A stretch of 41,651 nucleotides of DNA. It comes from Verrucomicrobiota bacterium (lineage in GTDB: Bacteria > Verrucomicrobiota > Verrucomicrobiia > Chthoniobacterales > UBA10450). The translations under genes and the position numbers were made by a program. Positions 9,801 through 17,247 of this stretch are shown piece by piece (the first letter of the stretch is position 1; each line of letters opens with the position of its first letter). Under the pieces are notes generated by a model that saw nothing but the letters and a program-made list of their open reading frames with translations, searched no databases and was not told where the DNA came from. The stretch covers positions 1 through 41,651 of the forward strand of contig QHMR01000007.1 in assembly GCA_003217875.1 (NCBI GenBank). The letters are read 5' to 3'.

Positions 9801-10116
9801 GTGTGGAATTAAATCGTTCGATCAGCAGCCGCGCTTTCAGATGCAAAGGATCCAGTCGCGAGCTCGTAAAGCTCTCGTCAGCTCTAGGCGGCAGATCCCA
9901 GGACCCACCAAGCTCATGCAACAATTCATCGTTGAGTGCCACAAATCCCAGGTGTTCCCAGAAACCATCAGGGTTATCGGCCTGCGGCGGCATCAATTCG
10001 TTCTCTGTGCCCAGGTAGAGTCCGCAGGCGTTCAATAGCTTGGTGAGCATCGAGGTGCCTGAGCGGTGCGCCCCGGCAATGCAGATCGCTGTCTGGATAT
10101 CAGCGCTATTTTTCAC
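6808..10116 (-). CDS. multidomain sulfotransferase-like / coiled-coil / GT2 / GT4-like glycosyltransferase (1102 aa)
   Basis: N-term CIAGAHRSGTSMLTKLLNACGLYLG...MVRNPLEVAHSMRKRNG (sulfotransferase-like); Glu/Lys-rich coiled coil; GT2 ISIVVPVFNQFRFTQACLAAL...VIVVDDCSTDKTAE...FLNNDTLV; C-terminal KNILVIDHYVPSPDRDSGSLRMFQVLKLL...FIGGFQHTPNTDAV...LRFGAGVKGKINQSMAWGVPVVATSVAVEG (GT4/GT1-like). Confidence 0.9.
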   Translation of the reverse strand: MKNSADIQTAICIAGAHRSGTSMLTKLLNACGLYLGTENELMPPQADNPDGFWEHLGFVALNDELLHELGGSWDLPPRADESFTSSRLDPLHLKARLLIERFNSTRVWGWKDPRNSLTLPFWQQLLPKLKTLIMVRNPLEVAHSMRKRNGSSYSFGLRLWEIYNRRLIEAVNGKQRLVTHYDLFFQEPEFELRRITDFIGLPDVQVASAAALVTTRRRNTHFTVEQLIDARVAPEVIELYRGLIAEASRTRDGKASMANARQATKQNEPNLLPGSVTRLNAFVPERIAQIEDLYRELLTQAEARHKLQVEELTADLRDKSISLAESEERESELRQRLRLQLKAADRLCRFLDETNDAAARLRSSARWQIANPIAALKAKLSSRKSRALLGYGHLEKIVSAYRKWRATHPEVAAIDDQIQALISGTLSVPGQRVAPAEPPEPTRPIEFPVHEQVEISIVVPVFNQFRFTQACLAALQEHQGTERFEVIVVDDCSTDKTAEALPRIPGAVYVRNETNSGFISSCNRGGEKARGQYLVFLNNDTLVRAGWLKALMDTFVEDPYAGIVGSKLIYPDGRLQEAGGVIWRDASGWNYGKFDDPAKPEYNYLREVDYCSAAALMIPKSLFQSVGGFDPRYAPAYYEDTDLAFKVRQAGYKVLYQPLSEVVHYEGTTGGTDITTGTKKYQDINRSTFAKAWAAKLVTKPANGDAEFLRQAPAGRKNILVIDHYVPSPDRDSGSLRMFQVLKLLRQLGHRVTFIPDNLANVPLYTRKLQKRGIEVVYHPYVKNVRDYLISHGSDFDIVVLSRCDFARKHIADVRRHAPRSRIIFDTVDLHSLRAHREAQISVDPEAREKARQKEEMEYDLIRQADETWVTSSVEQKLLQEKWPEKSIQLVSNIVDIPGSSTPFELRRDFLFIGGFQHTPNTDAVLFFLKKIYPIVNARLGEAKFYIIGDKAPPEVVALADENIVITGLQRDVRPFFESVRLSIAPLRFGAGVKGKINQSMAWGVPVVATSVAVEGMELTFGEDVLVADEPEEFARAIVTLYESPELWNRLSQNGIAKTRSLYSTEVARERLERLFNNQHVQPAEVLSQSLKQRDPGVGISA

Positions 10117-10171
10117 TCAAAATGCTTAAACAACGATGGGCCGCGCAGTGCGTCAAGCCGATTAGTCGCAG

Positions 10172-10256
10172 GTGATAGCTGGCGGCGTTGGACGCGATCC
10201 CTGTCCGGAGTCTTTGTGCTGCAAAAAATGTTCGTCGCACAAAGTGCCAGCTACAT
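10172..10256. repeat. palindromic intergenic repeat (REP-like)
   Basis: Outer arms ATAGCTGGC...GCCAGCTA and inner arms CTTTGTGC...GCACAAAG form an imperfect inverted repeat in the rph upstream region. Confidence 0.6.
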
Positions 10257-10271
10257 CTAACTTCTAATCCG

Positions 10272-11021
10272 ATGCAGCGAAGCGACGGCCGCGGGCCTGA
10301 TGAGATCCGTCCGCTCAATTTCGAGTTGAATGTCGCGCCGCATGCGAGCGGATCGCTGCTCGTCTCAATGGGTAAAACGCGCGTGATCTGCGCGGTGACA
10401 ATCGAAGAAGGAGTGCCGCGCTGGATGAAAGAGCAGGGGGTTACCGGTGGCTGGCTCACAGCCGAGTATTCGATGCTCCCATATTCGACTCAGCCGCGCA
10501 AAGCTCGCGATATTGCAAAAGGGCGCATTGACGGTCGCAGCGTGGAGATTCAACGCTTGATTGGCCGGTCGCTGCGGGCGGTTATGGATCTTGAAAAACT
10601 TGGGCCGCGCACGATCTGGATCGATTGCGACGTGTTGCAAGCTGATGGCGGAACGCGCACCACGGCAATTACTGGTTCCAGCCTCGCCCTAGCAATAGCG
10701 TGCCGGAAATTTGTACGGGAAAAAAAGCTCGACGCGCCGCCGATGCAAAAATTGGTCGCTGCAGTTAGCGCCGGGATTCTGGATGGTCAGGCCCTGGTGG
10801 ATCTTAATTACGAAGAAGACAAGCTCGTTACGGTTGACTTCAACCTTGTGGCTACCGAAGACGACGAATTCGTAGAACTGCAAAGCTCTGGTGAAGAAGC
10901 GACGTTTTCCGGATTACAGCTGGACGAGATGCTCGCACTCGGCCGCAAGGGTATTGGCGCATTGATCAGTGCCCAGCGCGCTGTTTTGGCGCGAATCATG
11001 GTTTCTCCGCCGGAGCGCTGA
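10272..11021 (+). CDS. rph: ribonuclease PH
   Basis: MQRSDGRGPDEIRPLNFELNVAPHASGSLLVSMGKTRVICAVTIEEGVPRW...GWLTAEYSMLPYST...SVEIQRLIGRSLRAVMDL...IWIDCDVLQADGGTRTTAITGS. The ORF track extension to 10188 lies in a palindromic intergenic repeat. Confidence 0.96.
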   Translation: MQRSDGRGPDEIRPLNFELNVAPHASGSLLVSMGKTRVICAVTIEEGVPRWMKEQGVTGGWLTAEYSMLPYSTQPRKARDIAKGRIDGRSVEIQRLIGRSLRAVMDLEKLGPRTIWIDCDVLQADGGTRTTAITGSSLALAIACRKFVREKKLDAPPMQKLVAAVSAGILDGQALVDLNYEEDKLVTVDFNLVATEDDEFVELQSSGEEATFSGLQLDEMLALGRKGIGALISAQRAVLARIMVSPPER

Positions 11022-11030
11022 CGCTGTGGA

Positions 11031-11102
11031 ATTGTAGGGCGTCTGTGCCAGACGCTGATCATATGTTCTTGCATTGGCGTTTCACAGAAACGCCCTACAA
11101 TT
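11031..11102. repeat. pair of inverted REP-like palindromes (BIME-like)
   Basis: aattgtagggcgtCTGTGccagacgc ... ggcgtttCACAGaaacgccctacaatt: two diverged copies in opposite orientation, each with its own hairpin. Confidence 0.75.
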
Positions 11103-11112
11103 ATTGCCCGAA

Positions 11113-12126
11113 ATGAAAAGAGCGCTGATCACCGGCATCACCGGTCAGGACGGAAGTTATTTGGCCGATCTGCTGCTTGAGAAAGGTTACGAAGTCCACG
11201 GGATTATTCGCCGCGCCAGCACATTTAACACCTCGCGCATTGATCATCTTTACGCTGATCCCCACGTAAACGGCGTACGAATGTTTTTGCATTACGGCGA
11301 CCTTAGCGACTCGGTAAATCTCGTGAAGCTTCTTTACGCATTAAAGCCCGACGAAATTTATCATCTTGGCGCACAAAGCCACGTGCGTGTGAGCTTCGAC
11401 ATTCCGGAATATACCTCCGATGTTACCGGCGTAGGTACAATTCGCATCTTAGAGGCAATTCGCGAAGCCGGATTGCGTTCTCGTTTTTTCCAGGCCTCCA
11501 GCAGTGAAATGTTTGGTAAGGCCCAACAAGTGCCGCAAACCGAGACAACGTCTTTTTGGCCACGCAGCCCGTACGGCGTGGCCAAAGTTTTTTCGTATTG
11601 GGCCACAGTTAACTATCGCGAGAGCTACGGTCTTTGCGCGAGCAACGGCATCATGTTCAACCATGAAAGCCCGCGACGCGGGGAAACTTTCGTTACCCGC
11701 AAGATCTCGCGGGCGGTTGCCGCGATTAAGCATGGTCTGCAAAAGGAATTGTTCCTCGGCAACCTCGACGCAAAGCGTGACTGGGGATACGCGCCTGAGT
11801 ATGTCGAAGGCGTGTGGCGAATTTTGCAAACAGGGGAAGGAGACGACTTCATCCTTGCTACCGGCGAAAGCCACACGGTGCGTGAGTTTGTCGAAACCGC
11901 CTTTGGTTACGCGAATCTTGATTGGAAGGAATTCGTAAAGCACGACCCGCGATATGAGCGGCCGGCTGAAGTGGACGTACTGCTCGGGGATGCTTCGAAG
12001 GCCAAGAATATTCTCGATTGGGAACCGAGGGTGCGATTCCATGAACTGGTGCGGATCATGGTGGACGCGGACATGGATTTGCTCTCACGCAACACGCCCC
12101 GGGACCATCTCGGCAAACTGCCGTAG
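11113..12126 (+). CDS. gmd: GDP-mannose 4,6-dehydratase
   Basis: [47 protein letters not shown]...[34 protein letters not shown]...[21 protein letters not shown] is near-consensus GMD. Confidence 0.97.
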   Translation: MKRALITGITGQDGSYLADLLLEKGYEVHGIIRRASTFNTSRIDHLYADPHVNGVRMFLHYGDLSDSVNLVKLLYALKPDEIYHLGAQSHVRVSFDIPEYTSDVTGVGTIRILEAIREAGLRSRFFQASSSEMFGKAQQVPQTETTSFWPRSPYGVAKVFSYWATVNYRESYGLCASNGIMFNHESPRRGETFVTRKISRAVAAIKHGLQKELFLGNLDAKRDWGYAPEYVEGVWRILQTGEGDDFILATGESHTVREFVETAFGYANLDWKEFVKHDPRYERPAEVDVLLGDASKAKNILDWEPRVRFHELVRIMVDADMDLLSRNTPRDHLGKLP

Positions 12127-12155
12127 TGTTAATGAGGTGTGGCCAGCACGGCACC

Positions 12156-12749
12156 TTACCGCATGACAAATGGCGCAGGGTTCGCGGCGGACATGGAATG
12201 AGCCGAGACTAAAGCCGGAACCGCGCTGGCAAGCGGCGTGTCTACGATGGTGACTTCGGCGCCGATTCCAACGACGTTGTACAACTGTATGATGTCGCCG
12301 GATCGCATCCGGATGCATCCGTAGCTCGCAGGTGAGCCGATTTTCCATTCCTCTGGCGTCCCGTGAATATAAATGTCTCGAGAGAACGCGTTGGCGTTCT
12401 GCGCCTCCAATCCTCGCAACCAGAGAATTCGGGTCACGATCGGATCGCGCCCGGGTGAGTTGGCTAGAACGATTTCGCCAGTCCGGCGCCGGTCTTTGAA
12501 TACGGCGCCCGGCAGCGCATTATCGCCAATTTTTTCCGCGATCCGCAGTTGCCCCAGTGGTGTAAACCTGCTGCCCGGCCAATCACCGAGTCCGAATTTC
12601 GACGTCGAGACCGGATAGATGGCCATGACATTGCCGCGGTCAAGAAGAGCCAATTTCTGCTCGCGTGTGCTCACCACGATCTGATGCCTTGTATCCGGCG
12701 CGGCGCAGGAGGCGACAAAAAGCGCAAGAAGCAGAAGGTAAGGACGCAT
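12156..12749 (-). CDS. L,D-transpeptidase (YkuD family) lipoprotein
   Basis: MRPYLLLLALFVASCAAPD lipobox; catalytic motif IHGTPEEWKIGSPASYGCIRM. Confidence 0.9.
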   Translation of the reverse strand: MRPYLLLLALFVASCAAPDTRHQIVVSTREQKLALLDRGNVMAIYPVSTSKFGLGDWPGSRFTPLGQLRIAEKIGDNALPGAVFKDRRRTGEIVLANSPGRDPIVTRILWLRGLEAQNANAFSRDIYIHGTPEEWKIGSPASYGCIRMRSGDIIQLYNVVGIGAEVTIVDTPLASAVPALVSAHSMSAANPAPFVMR

Positions 12750-12817
12750 TGCCGAGCCAGTCGTCTTACTTCGCGTTTTCGGCGCGCCCTGTAGTCGCAA
12801 GATATCAGTCTCGATTT

Positions 12818-13681
12818 TCATTCCCGATTGAACCTGAAAAACTTCTCTGCAGTTTCGGTTGTTGCTTCGGCGATCTCCTCTAACGATGTCTGCCGCGCTG
12901 CAGCAATCGTTTCCGCTACGATGCGCGTATGCGCAGGTTCGGAGCGCTTTCCGCGAAAAGGGACAGGCGCCAGATATGGGCAATCGGTTTCCACCATAAA
13001 TTTCCAAAGCGGAATGTGTGCCGCGACTTCTCGCACGGATGCGCCGTTTTTGAAAGTCACAATTCCGGTGAATGAAACGAGGTGGTCAAGATCCAAAACT
13101 TCCTTCGCCTGATCAAGCGAACCCCCGAAACAATGAAAAACCCCGCGCAATTTGCCCGTGTATGGATGCATGATGTTGAGCGTGTCCGCCCAGGCGTCGC
13201 GTTGATGGATTACGGCATTGAGCCCCAGCTCCACGGCGAGATCTAGTTGTTGCTGAAATAAACTCGCCTGTTTCGATTTGTAAGCACCATCGCGAATTTG
13301 CGCTTCGATTTCTTCATCGGTCTCGGTCCGCAGCGCGGACATGACCTGGACCTGCTTTTCCTTCGAAACTTTTTCACTCGGCAACCGGTGATAATCGAGC
13401 CCCGTCTCGCCGATGGCCACCACTCGCGGGTTTTTTGCCAATTCGCGCAGCGGCGTAAAAACATCTTCCTCAGCTTCTTCAACGTAGGTGGGATGAACCC
13501 CAATTGCCGCGTAAACGGCTGGATACTTTTCCGCAAGATCGATCGCACGCCGGCTACTTTCGACCGACGTGCCGATGGTGATAATACGCGTCACGCCCGC
13601 ATCAGTCGCGCGACGAAGCACGTCATCCAGATCGTGCGCGAAATCGGGAAAATCGAGGTGGGCGTGGGTCTCTATAAGCAT
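12818..13681 (-). CDS. TatD-family metal-dependent hydrolase
   Basis: MLIETHAHLDFPDF...IGVHPTYVEEA...VAIGETGLDYHRLPSE...VIHQRDAWADTLNIM...GVFHCFGGSLDQAKEVLDL...FMVETDCPYLAPVPFRGKRSEPA. Confidence 0.94.
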   Translation of the reverse strand: MLIETHAHLDFPDFAHDLDDVLRRATDAGVTRIITIGTSVESSRRAIDLAEKYPAVYAAIGVHPTYVEEAEEDVFTPLRELAKNPRVVAIGETGLDYHRLPSEKVSKEKQVQVMSALRTETDEEIEAQIRDGAYKSKQASLFQQQLDLAVELGLNAVIHQRDAWADTLNIMHPYTGKLRGVFHCFGGSLDQAKEVLDLDHLVSFTGIVTFKNGASVREVAAHIPLWKFMVETDCPYLAPVPFRGKRSEPAHTRIVAETIAAARQTSLEEIAEATTETAEKFFRFNRE

Positions 13682-13763
13682 TGCAGATTGTGAATGCGGA
13701 TCGCGGATAGTTTTCAGTGATCTTGTCTTTCCGCAATCAGCAATCCGAAATCCGCAATTGATT

Positions 13764-14786
13764 TCACCATTCCAATATCGTGCTCGCCCAAGTAAGCCCA
13801 CCCCCAAAAACGACCATCAGAACATAATCACCGCGCTTGATCCGACCAGTACGATTCGCTTCGTCGAGCGCGATTGCTACAGCCGCGGCGGATGTGTTGC
13901 CGTAGCGATCCAGATTCACAAACATCTTGTCGCGCGAGATGCCGAGCCGGTCGGCGATGGCCTCCATGATGCGGAGGTTTGCCTGATGCGGAATAACACA
14001 GGCGATGTCTTCAATGGAGAGCCCAGCTTGGTCGAGGACTGTCCTGGCCGCCTTCAGCATCGCGGTGACGGCTTGTTTGTAGACTTCCTTGCCCGTCATG
14101 TGGATCGTTGCCAAATGCATATCGACATTTTCCCGCGTGATCGGGCAGCGCGAACCGCCACCCGGCATGAATAGAATATCGGTGTACTGGCCGTCGCTGC
14201 CGATGTGTGTGCTGATGACACCGTGCGCGCTCCCCCGGTGGCGCAAAACAGCAGCGCCAGCGCCGTCTCCGAAAAGGACGCAGGTGTTGCGATCGGTCCA
14301 GTTCGTGATCGACGTTAATTTGTCGGCTCCGATCACCAGGACAGTGTCATGCGTATGCGAGGTAATGAATTGCTGCGCGATCTCAAGGCCAAAGAGAAAA
14401 CCAGCGCATGCCGCCGAAATATCGAGACACGCGGCGTTGGTTGCCCCGATCTTCTTCTGAACGAAGCAGGCCGTGGCCGGAAAGAGCATGTCGGGAGTGG
14501 CTGTTGCCACCATAATGAGGTCGATTTCTTTAGGCGATATCCTTGCTTGTTCGATTGCCTTTAGCGCTGCTCTGGCCGCCATATCGCTCGTGTTTTCATC
14601 CTTCGCGGCAATACGCCGTTCCTTGATGCCGGTGCGAGTAGTTATCCAATCGTCGCTCGTATCAACCATGCGAGACAGGTCCTCGTTGGTCAGAGTTTTT
14701 TCGGGCACATAGCTGCCCGTGCCGATGATTGAGACCGTGCGCAGCGCTTTATTGGAGCGCGGGCTCGAGCGGGGCTGTCGTTTCAT
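13764..14786 (-). CDS. fabH: beta-ketoacyl-ACP synthase III
   Basis: VSIIGTGSYVPEKTLTNEDLSRMVDTSDDWITTRTGIKERRIA...LDISAACAGFLFGLEIA (active Cys)...VIPHQANLRIMEAIADRLG...YGNTSAAAVAIALDEA. Confidence 0.97.
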   Translation of the reverse strand: MKRQPRSSPRSNKALRTVSIIGTGSYVPEKTLTNEDLSRMVDTSDDWITTRTGIKERRIAAKDENTSDMAARAALKAIEQARISPKEIDLIMVATATPDMLFPATACFVQKKIGATNAACLDISAACAGFLFGLEIAQQFITSHTHDTVLVIGADKLTSITNWTDRNTCVLFGDGAGAAVLRHRGSAHGVISTHIGSDGQYTDILFMPGGGSRCPITRENVDMHLATIHMTGKEVYKQAVTAMLKAARTVLDQAGLSIEDIACVIPHQANLRIMEAIADRLGISRDKMFVNLDRYGNTSAAAVAIALDEANRTGRIKRGDYVLMVVFGGGLTWASTILEW

Positions 14787-15780
14787 GGTAACGGCGAATC
14801 TCCTCGACGATATGCGGGTTCACCTGCTGTTCAATCGACTCTGCCGCCACCCGCAGCGCGTTTTTGATCGCCAGCGGCGTGCTCGCACCATGTGCGATGA
14901 TACAAATGCCGTTGACGCCGAGAAGCGGGCTGCCGCCGTATTCTTCGTAATTCGTCTTGTCCTTAATCGTCCCAATAGCATTCTTCGTGAGGAATGCGCC
15001 GACTTTTCGCATCGTTGTGCGCATGAGCTCGTGTTTGAGCCATTGAAACATCGCCACCGCGATCGATTCGCACGTCTTCAAGATTACGTTGCCAACGAAT
15101 CCGTCGCACACGACAACTTCAACCGGATCTTCAAAGAGATGACGGCCTTCTATGTTGCCAACGAAGTTAAGCGAACTTGGTCTCAGCATCTTGAACACTT
15201 CCTTGGTCAATTCGGTGCCCTTAACATCCTCGTCGCCGAGCGAGACCAAACCAACGGTCGGATTCTTGTAATGGAGAACATGACGTGAATAGACAGAGCC
15301 CATGAACGCGTATTGAAGAAGATGTTCTGGGCGCGCATCGATGTTCGCGCCTGCGTCGATCAAAACGAAGACATTCGTTTCCGTCGGAAGCACCGCCGCG
15401 ATACCCGGTCGATCGATTCCTGGCAAAGTGCGAAGCTTAATTGTACCCGCGGCGACGGCTGCGCCCGTGTGTCCCGCGCTCACTACGGCATCGGCGTCAC
15501 CGCGCTTCACAAGATCGACAGCGCGGCTCACGGAAGAATCTTTTTTTCTGCGAACTGCCGTCCAGGCGCGATCGCTCATTTCCACCACCTGGGTAGAATG
15601 CACAATGTCGATCCGTGAATCGTTGCATTGGTGCTTGCGCAACTCGTTTTCGATCTTGGCGGAATCTCCCACCAGATAGAGCCTCGTGATCTGCTGGTAA
15701 TCGCGCAACGCCATAACGGCGCCGGCAACGAGGTTAGGCGGACCAAAATCACCGCCCATCGCATCGAGGGCGATCTTCAT
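14749..15780 (-). CDS. plsX: phosphate acyltransferase PlsX
   Basis: MKIALDAMGGDFGPPNLVAGAVMAL...DADAVVSAGHTGAAVAAGTIKL...VCDGFVGNVILKTCESIA...GGSPLLGVNGICIIAHG; adjacent to fabH and rpmF. Confidence 0.97.
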   Translation of the reverse strand: MKIALDAMGGDFGPPNLVAGAVMALRDYQQITRLYLVGDSAKIENELRKHQCNDSRIDIVHSTQVVEMSDRAWTAVRRKKDSSVSRAVDLVKRGDADAVVSAGHTGAAVAAGTIKLRTLPGIDRPGIAAVLPTETNVFVLIDAGANIDARPEHLLQYAFMGSVYSRHVLHYKNPTVGLVSLGDEDVKGTELTKEVFKMLRPSSLNFVGNIEGRHLFEDPVEVVVCDGFVGNVILKTCESIAVAMFQWLKHELMRTTMRKVGAFLTKNAIGTIKDKTNYEEYGGSPLLGVNGICIIAHGASTPLAIKNALRVAAESIEQQVNPHIVEEIRRYHETTAPLEPALQ

Positions 15781-15825
15781 TAGTGCGAAACTTTGCGAAG
15801 TTTAGTCGCGGAATGCAAAGTGAAA

Positions 15826-15901
15826 ATTGTAGCTGCTTCGCTCGGCGAAGCGTCGTGCCAGCTATACAAGATTGGGCGTCGCCTGCAGGGCGACGGCCAC
15901 A
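15826..15901. repeat. REP-like palindromic repeats downstream of rpmF
   Basis: TTGTAGCTG-CTTCGC TCG GCGAAG-...GCCAGCTATACAA followed by GTCGCC-TGCAG-GGCGAC hairpin. Confidence 0.65.
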
Positions 15902-15902
15902 G

Positions 15903-16085
15903 CTATTTGCTTTCGAGCGTCAACACCTGTCGCCCGCGGTAATAACCGCACGATGGGCAGACGATGTGCGACGGCAGAGTGCTTCCGCACTGGGAACATT
16001 TGTTCAGACGCGCGGCGTGCCAGCGATTCGCTGCTTTGCGCGTGCGTAACCGCATTTTGGATGTTTTGCATTTTGGGACTCCCAT
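15903..16085 (-). CDS. rpmF: 50S ribosomal protein L32
   Basis: MGVPKCKTSKMRLRTRKAANRWHAARLNKCSQCGSTLPSHIVCPSCGYYRGRQVL; two CxxC pairs, conserved position before plsX. Confidence 0.95.
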   Translation of the reverse strand: MGVPKCKTSKMRLRTRKAANRWHAARLNKCSQCGSTLPSHIVCPSCGYYRGRQVLTLESK

Positions 16086-16182
16086 ATGGAAAGCGAATCA
16101 GGAAAGCAGGAAATCAGGAAAAAACAATGTGAATGTCGTGATTCGTGAATTGTGAATCGATACCGATGTAGCGAATGTCGAT

Positions 16183-16632
16183 TTAACGATTCTCGATTTT
16201 CAGCTTGTCCAAGGCGCTCCAATCCAACTTCCGCTTGGCGTCCTGATCCGCAGTTACAACCTCTTTCACCTTGCAAACCCGATCACCGTCCCTGTCGCAA
16301 CGCGGATGCGCCGGCAGGTTTAATAAAATGTCCTCGCGCATAAAGGGGGTAAGATCGACGGTCTCCGGCCCGTGGAGTTCCAAGTGCACCGCGAAGACAG
16401 GAACTAAGATTTCGTGCACAAATTTTTCGAGACACGATACACAGCGCAGCTCCACGGGTTGTGACAGCGAGCCGTTTGCCCAGAGCCCGCCCCCTGCTAC
16501 GCCCACATCGATATCGTAATGCAGGCGGCCAGCGCAAAGAATTCCCTCTGATTCCAAGTCCTGGATCGGGCAATCCTCCTCCCCTTCCAGATGCAGACCT
16601 TGGGCTGAAATTTGTTTCAGATGCACTTTCAT
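16183..16632 (-). CDS. YceD/DUF177-family protein
   Basis: ELRCVSCLEKFVHEILVPVFAVHLE...DLTPFMREDILLNLPAHPRC with conserved Cys residues; immediately upstream of rpmF, the canonical context. Confidence 0.87.
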   Translation of the reverse strand: MKVHLKQISAQGLHLEGEEDCPIQDLESEGILCAGRLHYDIDVGVAGGGLWANGSLSQPVELRCVSCLEKFVHEILVPVFAVHLELHGPETVDLTPFMREDILLNLPAHPRCDRDGDRVCKVKEVVTADQDAKRKLDWSALDKLKIENR

Positions 16633-16654
16633 GAGTCAAACGTTTCAGAGTTAA

Positions 16655-17131
16655 TCAATGAAATTTCCTGGTCAGTGCTTTAGCTACACAAGCCGGAACA
16701 AAACTGGAGATGTCGCCGCCAAGTCGCGCGATTTCTTTTACGATGCGAGAGCTAAGGTACGTGTATTCCTCCTTTGGCATTAAAAAAATCGTTTCTACCG
16801 CGGCATCCAGTTGCCGATTCATGAGGGCCATTTGAAATTCGAACTCGAAATCGGACACTGCGCGCAAGCCGCGGACGACCGCTCCCGCTTTTTCTGTCCT
16901 GGCGAACTCGACGAGTAGCCCCTTGAACTCAGCGATTCGCACGTTGTTGATTTTGCCGGCAGTCTCGCGCAGAAGGTCGAGGCGTTCTTGTAATGAGAAA
17001 AGCGGTTGCTTTTCGTCGTTGTGGGCTACAGCCACAACGATTTCGTCGAAGAGTTTTCTTGCGCGCTCGATCACATCTAGGTGACCGTTGGTTACCGGAT
17101 CAAAGCTGCCTGGGTAAATTGCCCGTCGCAT
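16655..17131 (-). CDS. coaD: phosphopantetheine adenylyltransferase
   Basis: MRRAIYPGSFDPVTNGHLDVIERARKLFDEIVVAVAHN...VRGLRAVSDFEFEFQMALMNRQL...YLSSRIVKEIARLGGDIS. Confidence 0.97.
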   Translation of the reverse strand: MRRAIYPGSFDPVTNGHLDVIERARKLFDEIVVAVAHNDEKQPLFSLQERLDLLRETAGKINNVRIAEFKGLLVEFARTEKAGAVVRGLRAVSDFEFEFQMALMNRQLDAAVETIFLMPKEEYTYLSSRIVKEIARLGGDISSFVPACVAKALTRKFH

Positions 17132-17247
17132 TTACAAAAATTCGCAGAGGAACTTGGAAATGAAAAGCGGATTGGTGGGCGTGTGTGCCGAGCGCTTGGT
17201 CTCCGTCTTGCCGATTTTCACTGGAGCGCGACAGTCCAAAAGGTCTC

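Noticed and set aside
9502-10038. Plus-strand 178-aa ORF
   Set aside because: Antisense to the sulfotransferase/GT fusion; no family signature.
10188-10271. Upstream start for rph
   Set aside because: The extension is encoded by a palindromic intergenic repeat; RNase PH homology starts at MQRSDGRGP.
11449-12042. Minus-strand 197-aa ORF opposite gmd
   Set aside because: Shadow ORF of a strongly conserved gene.
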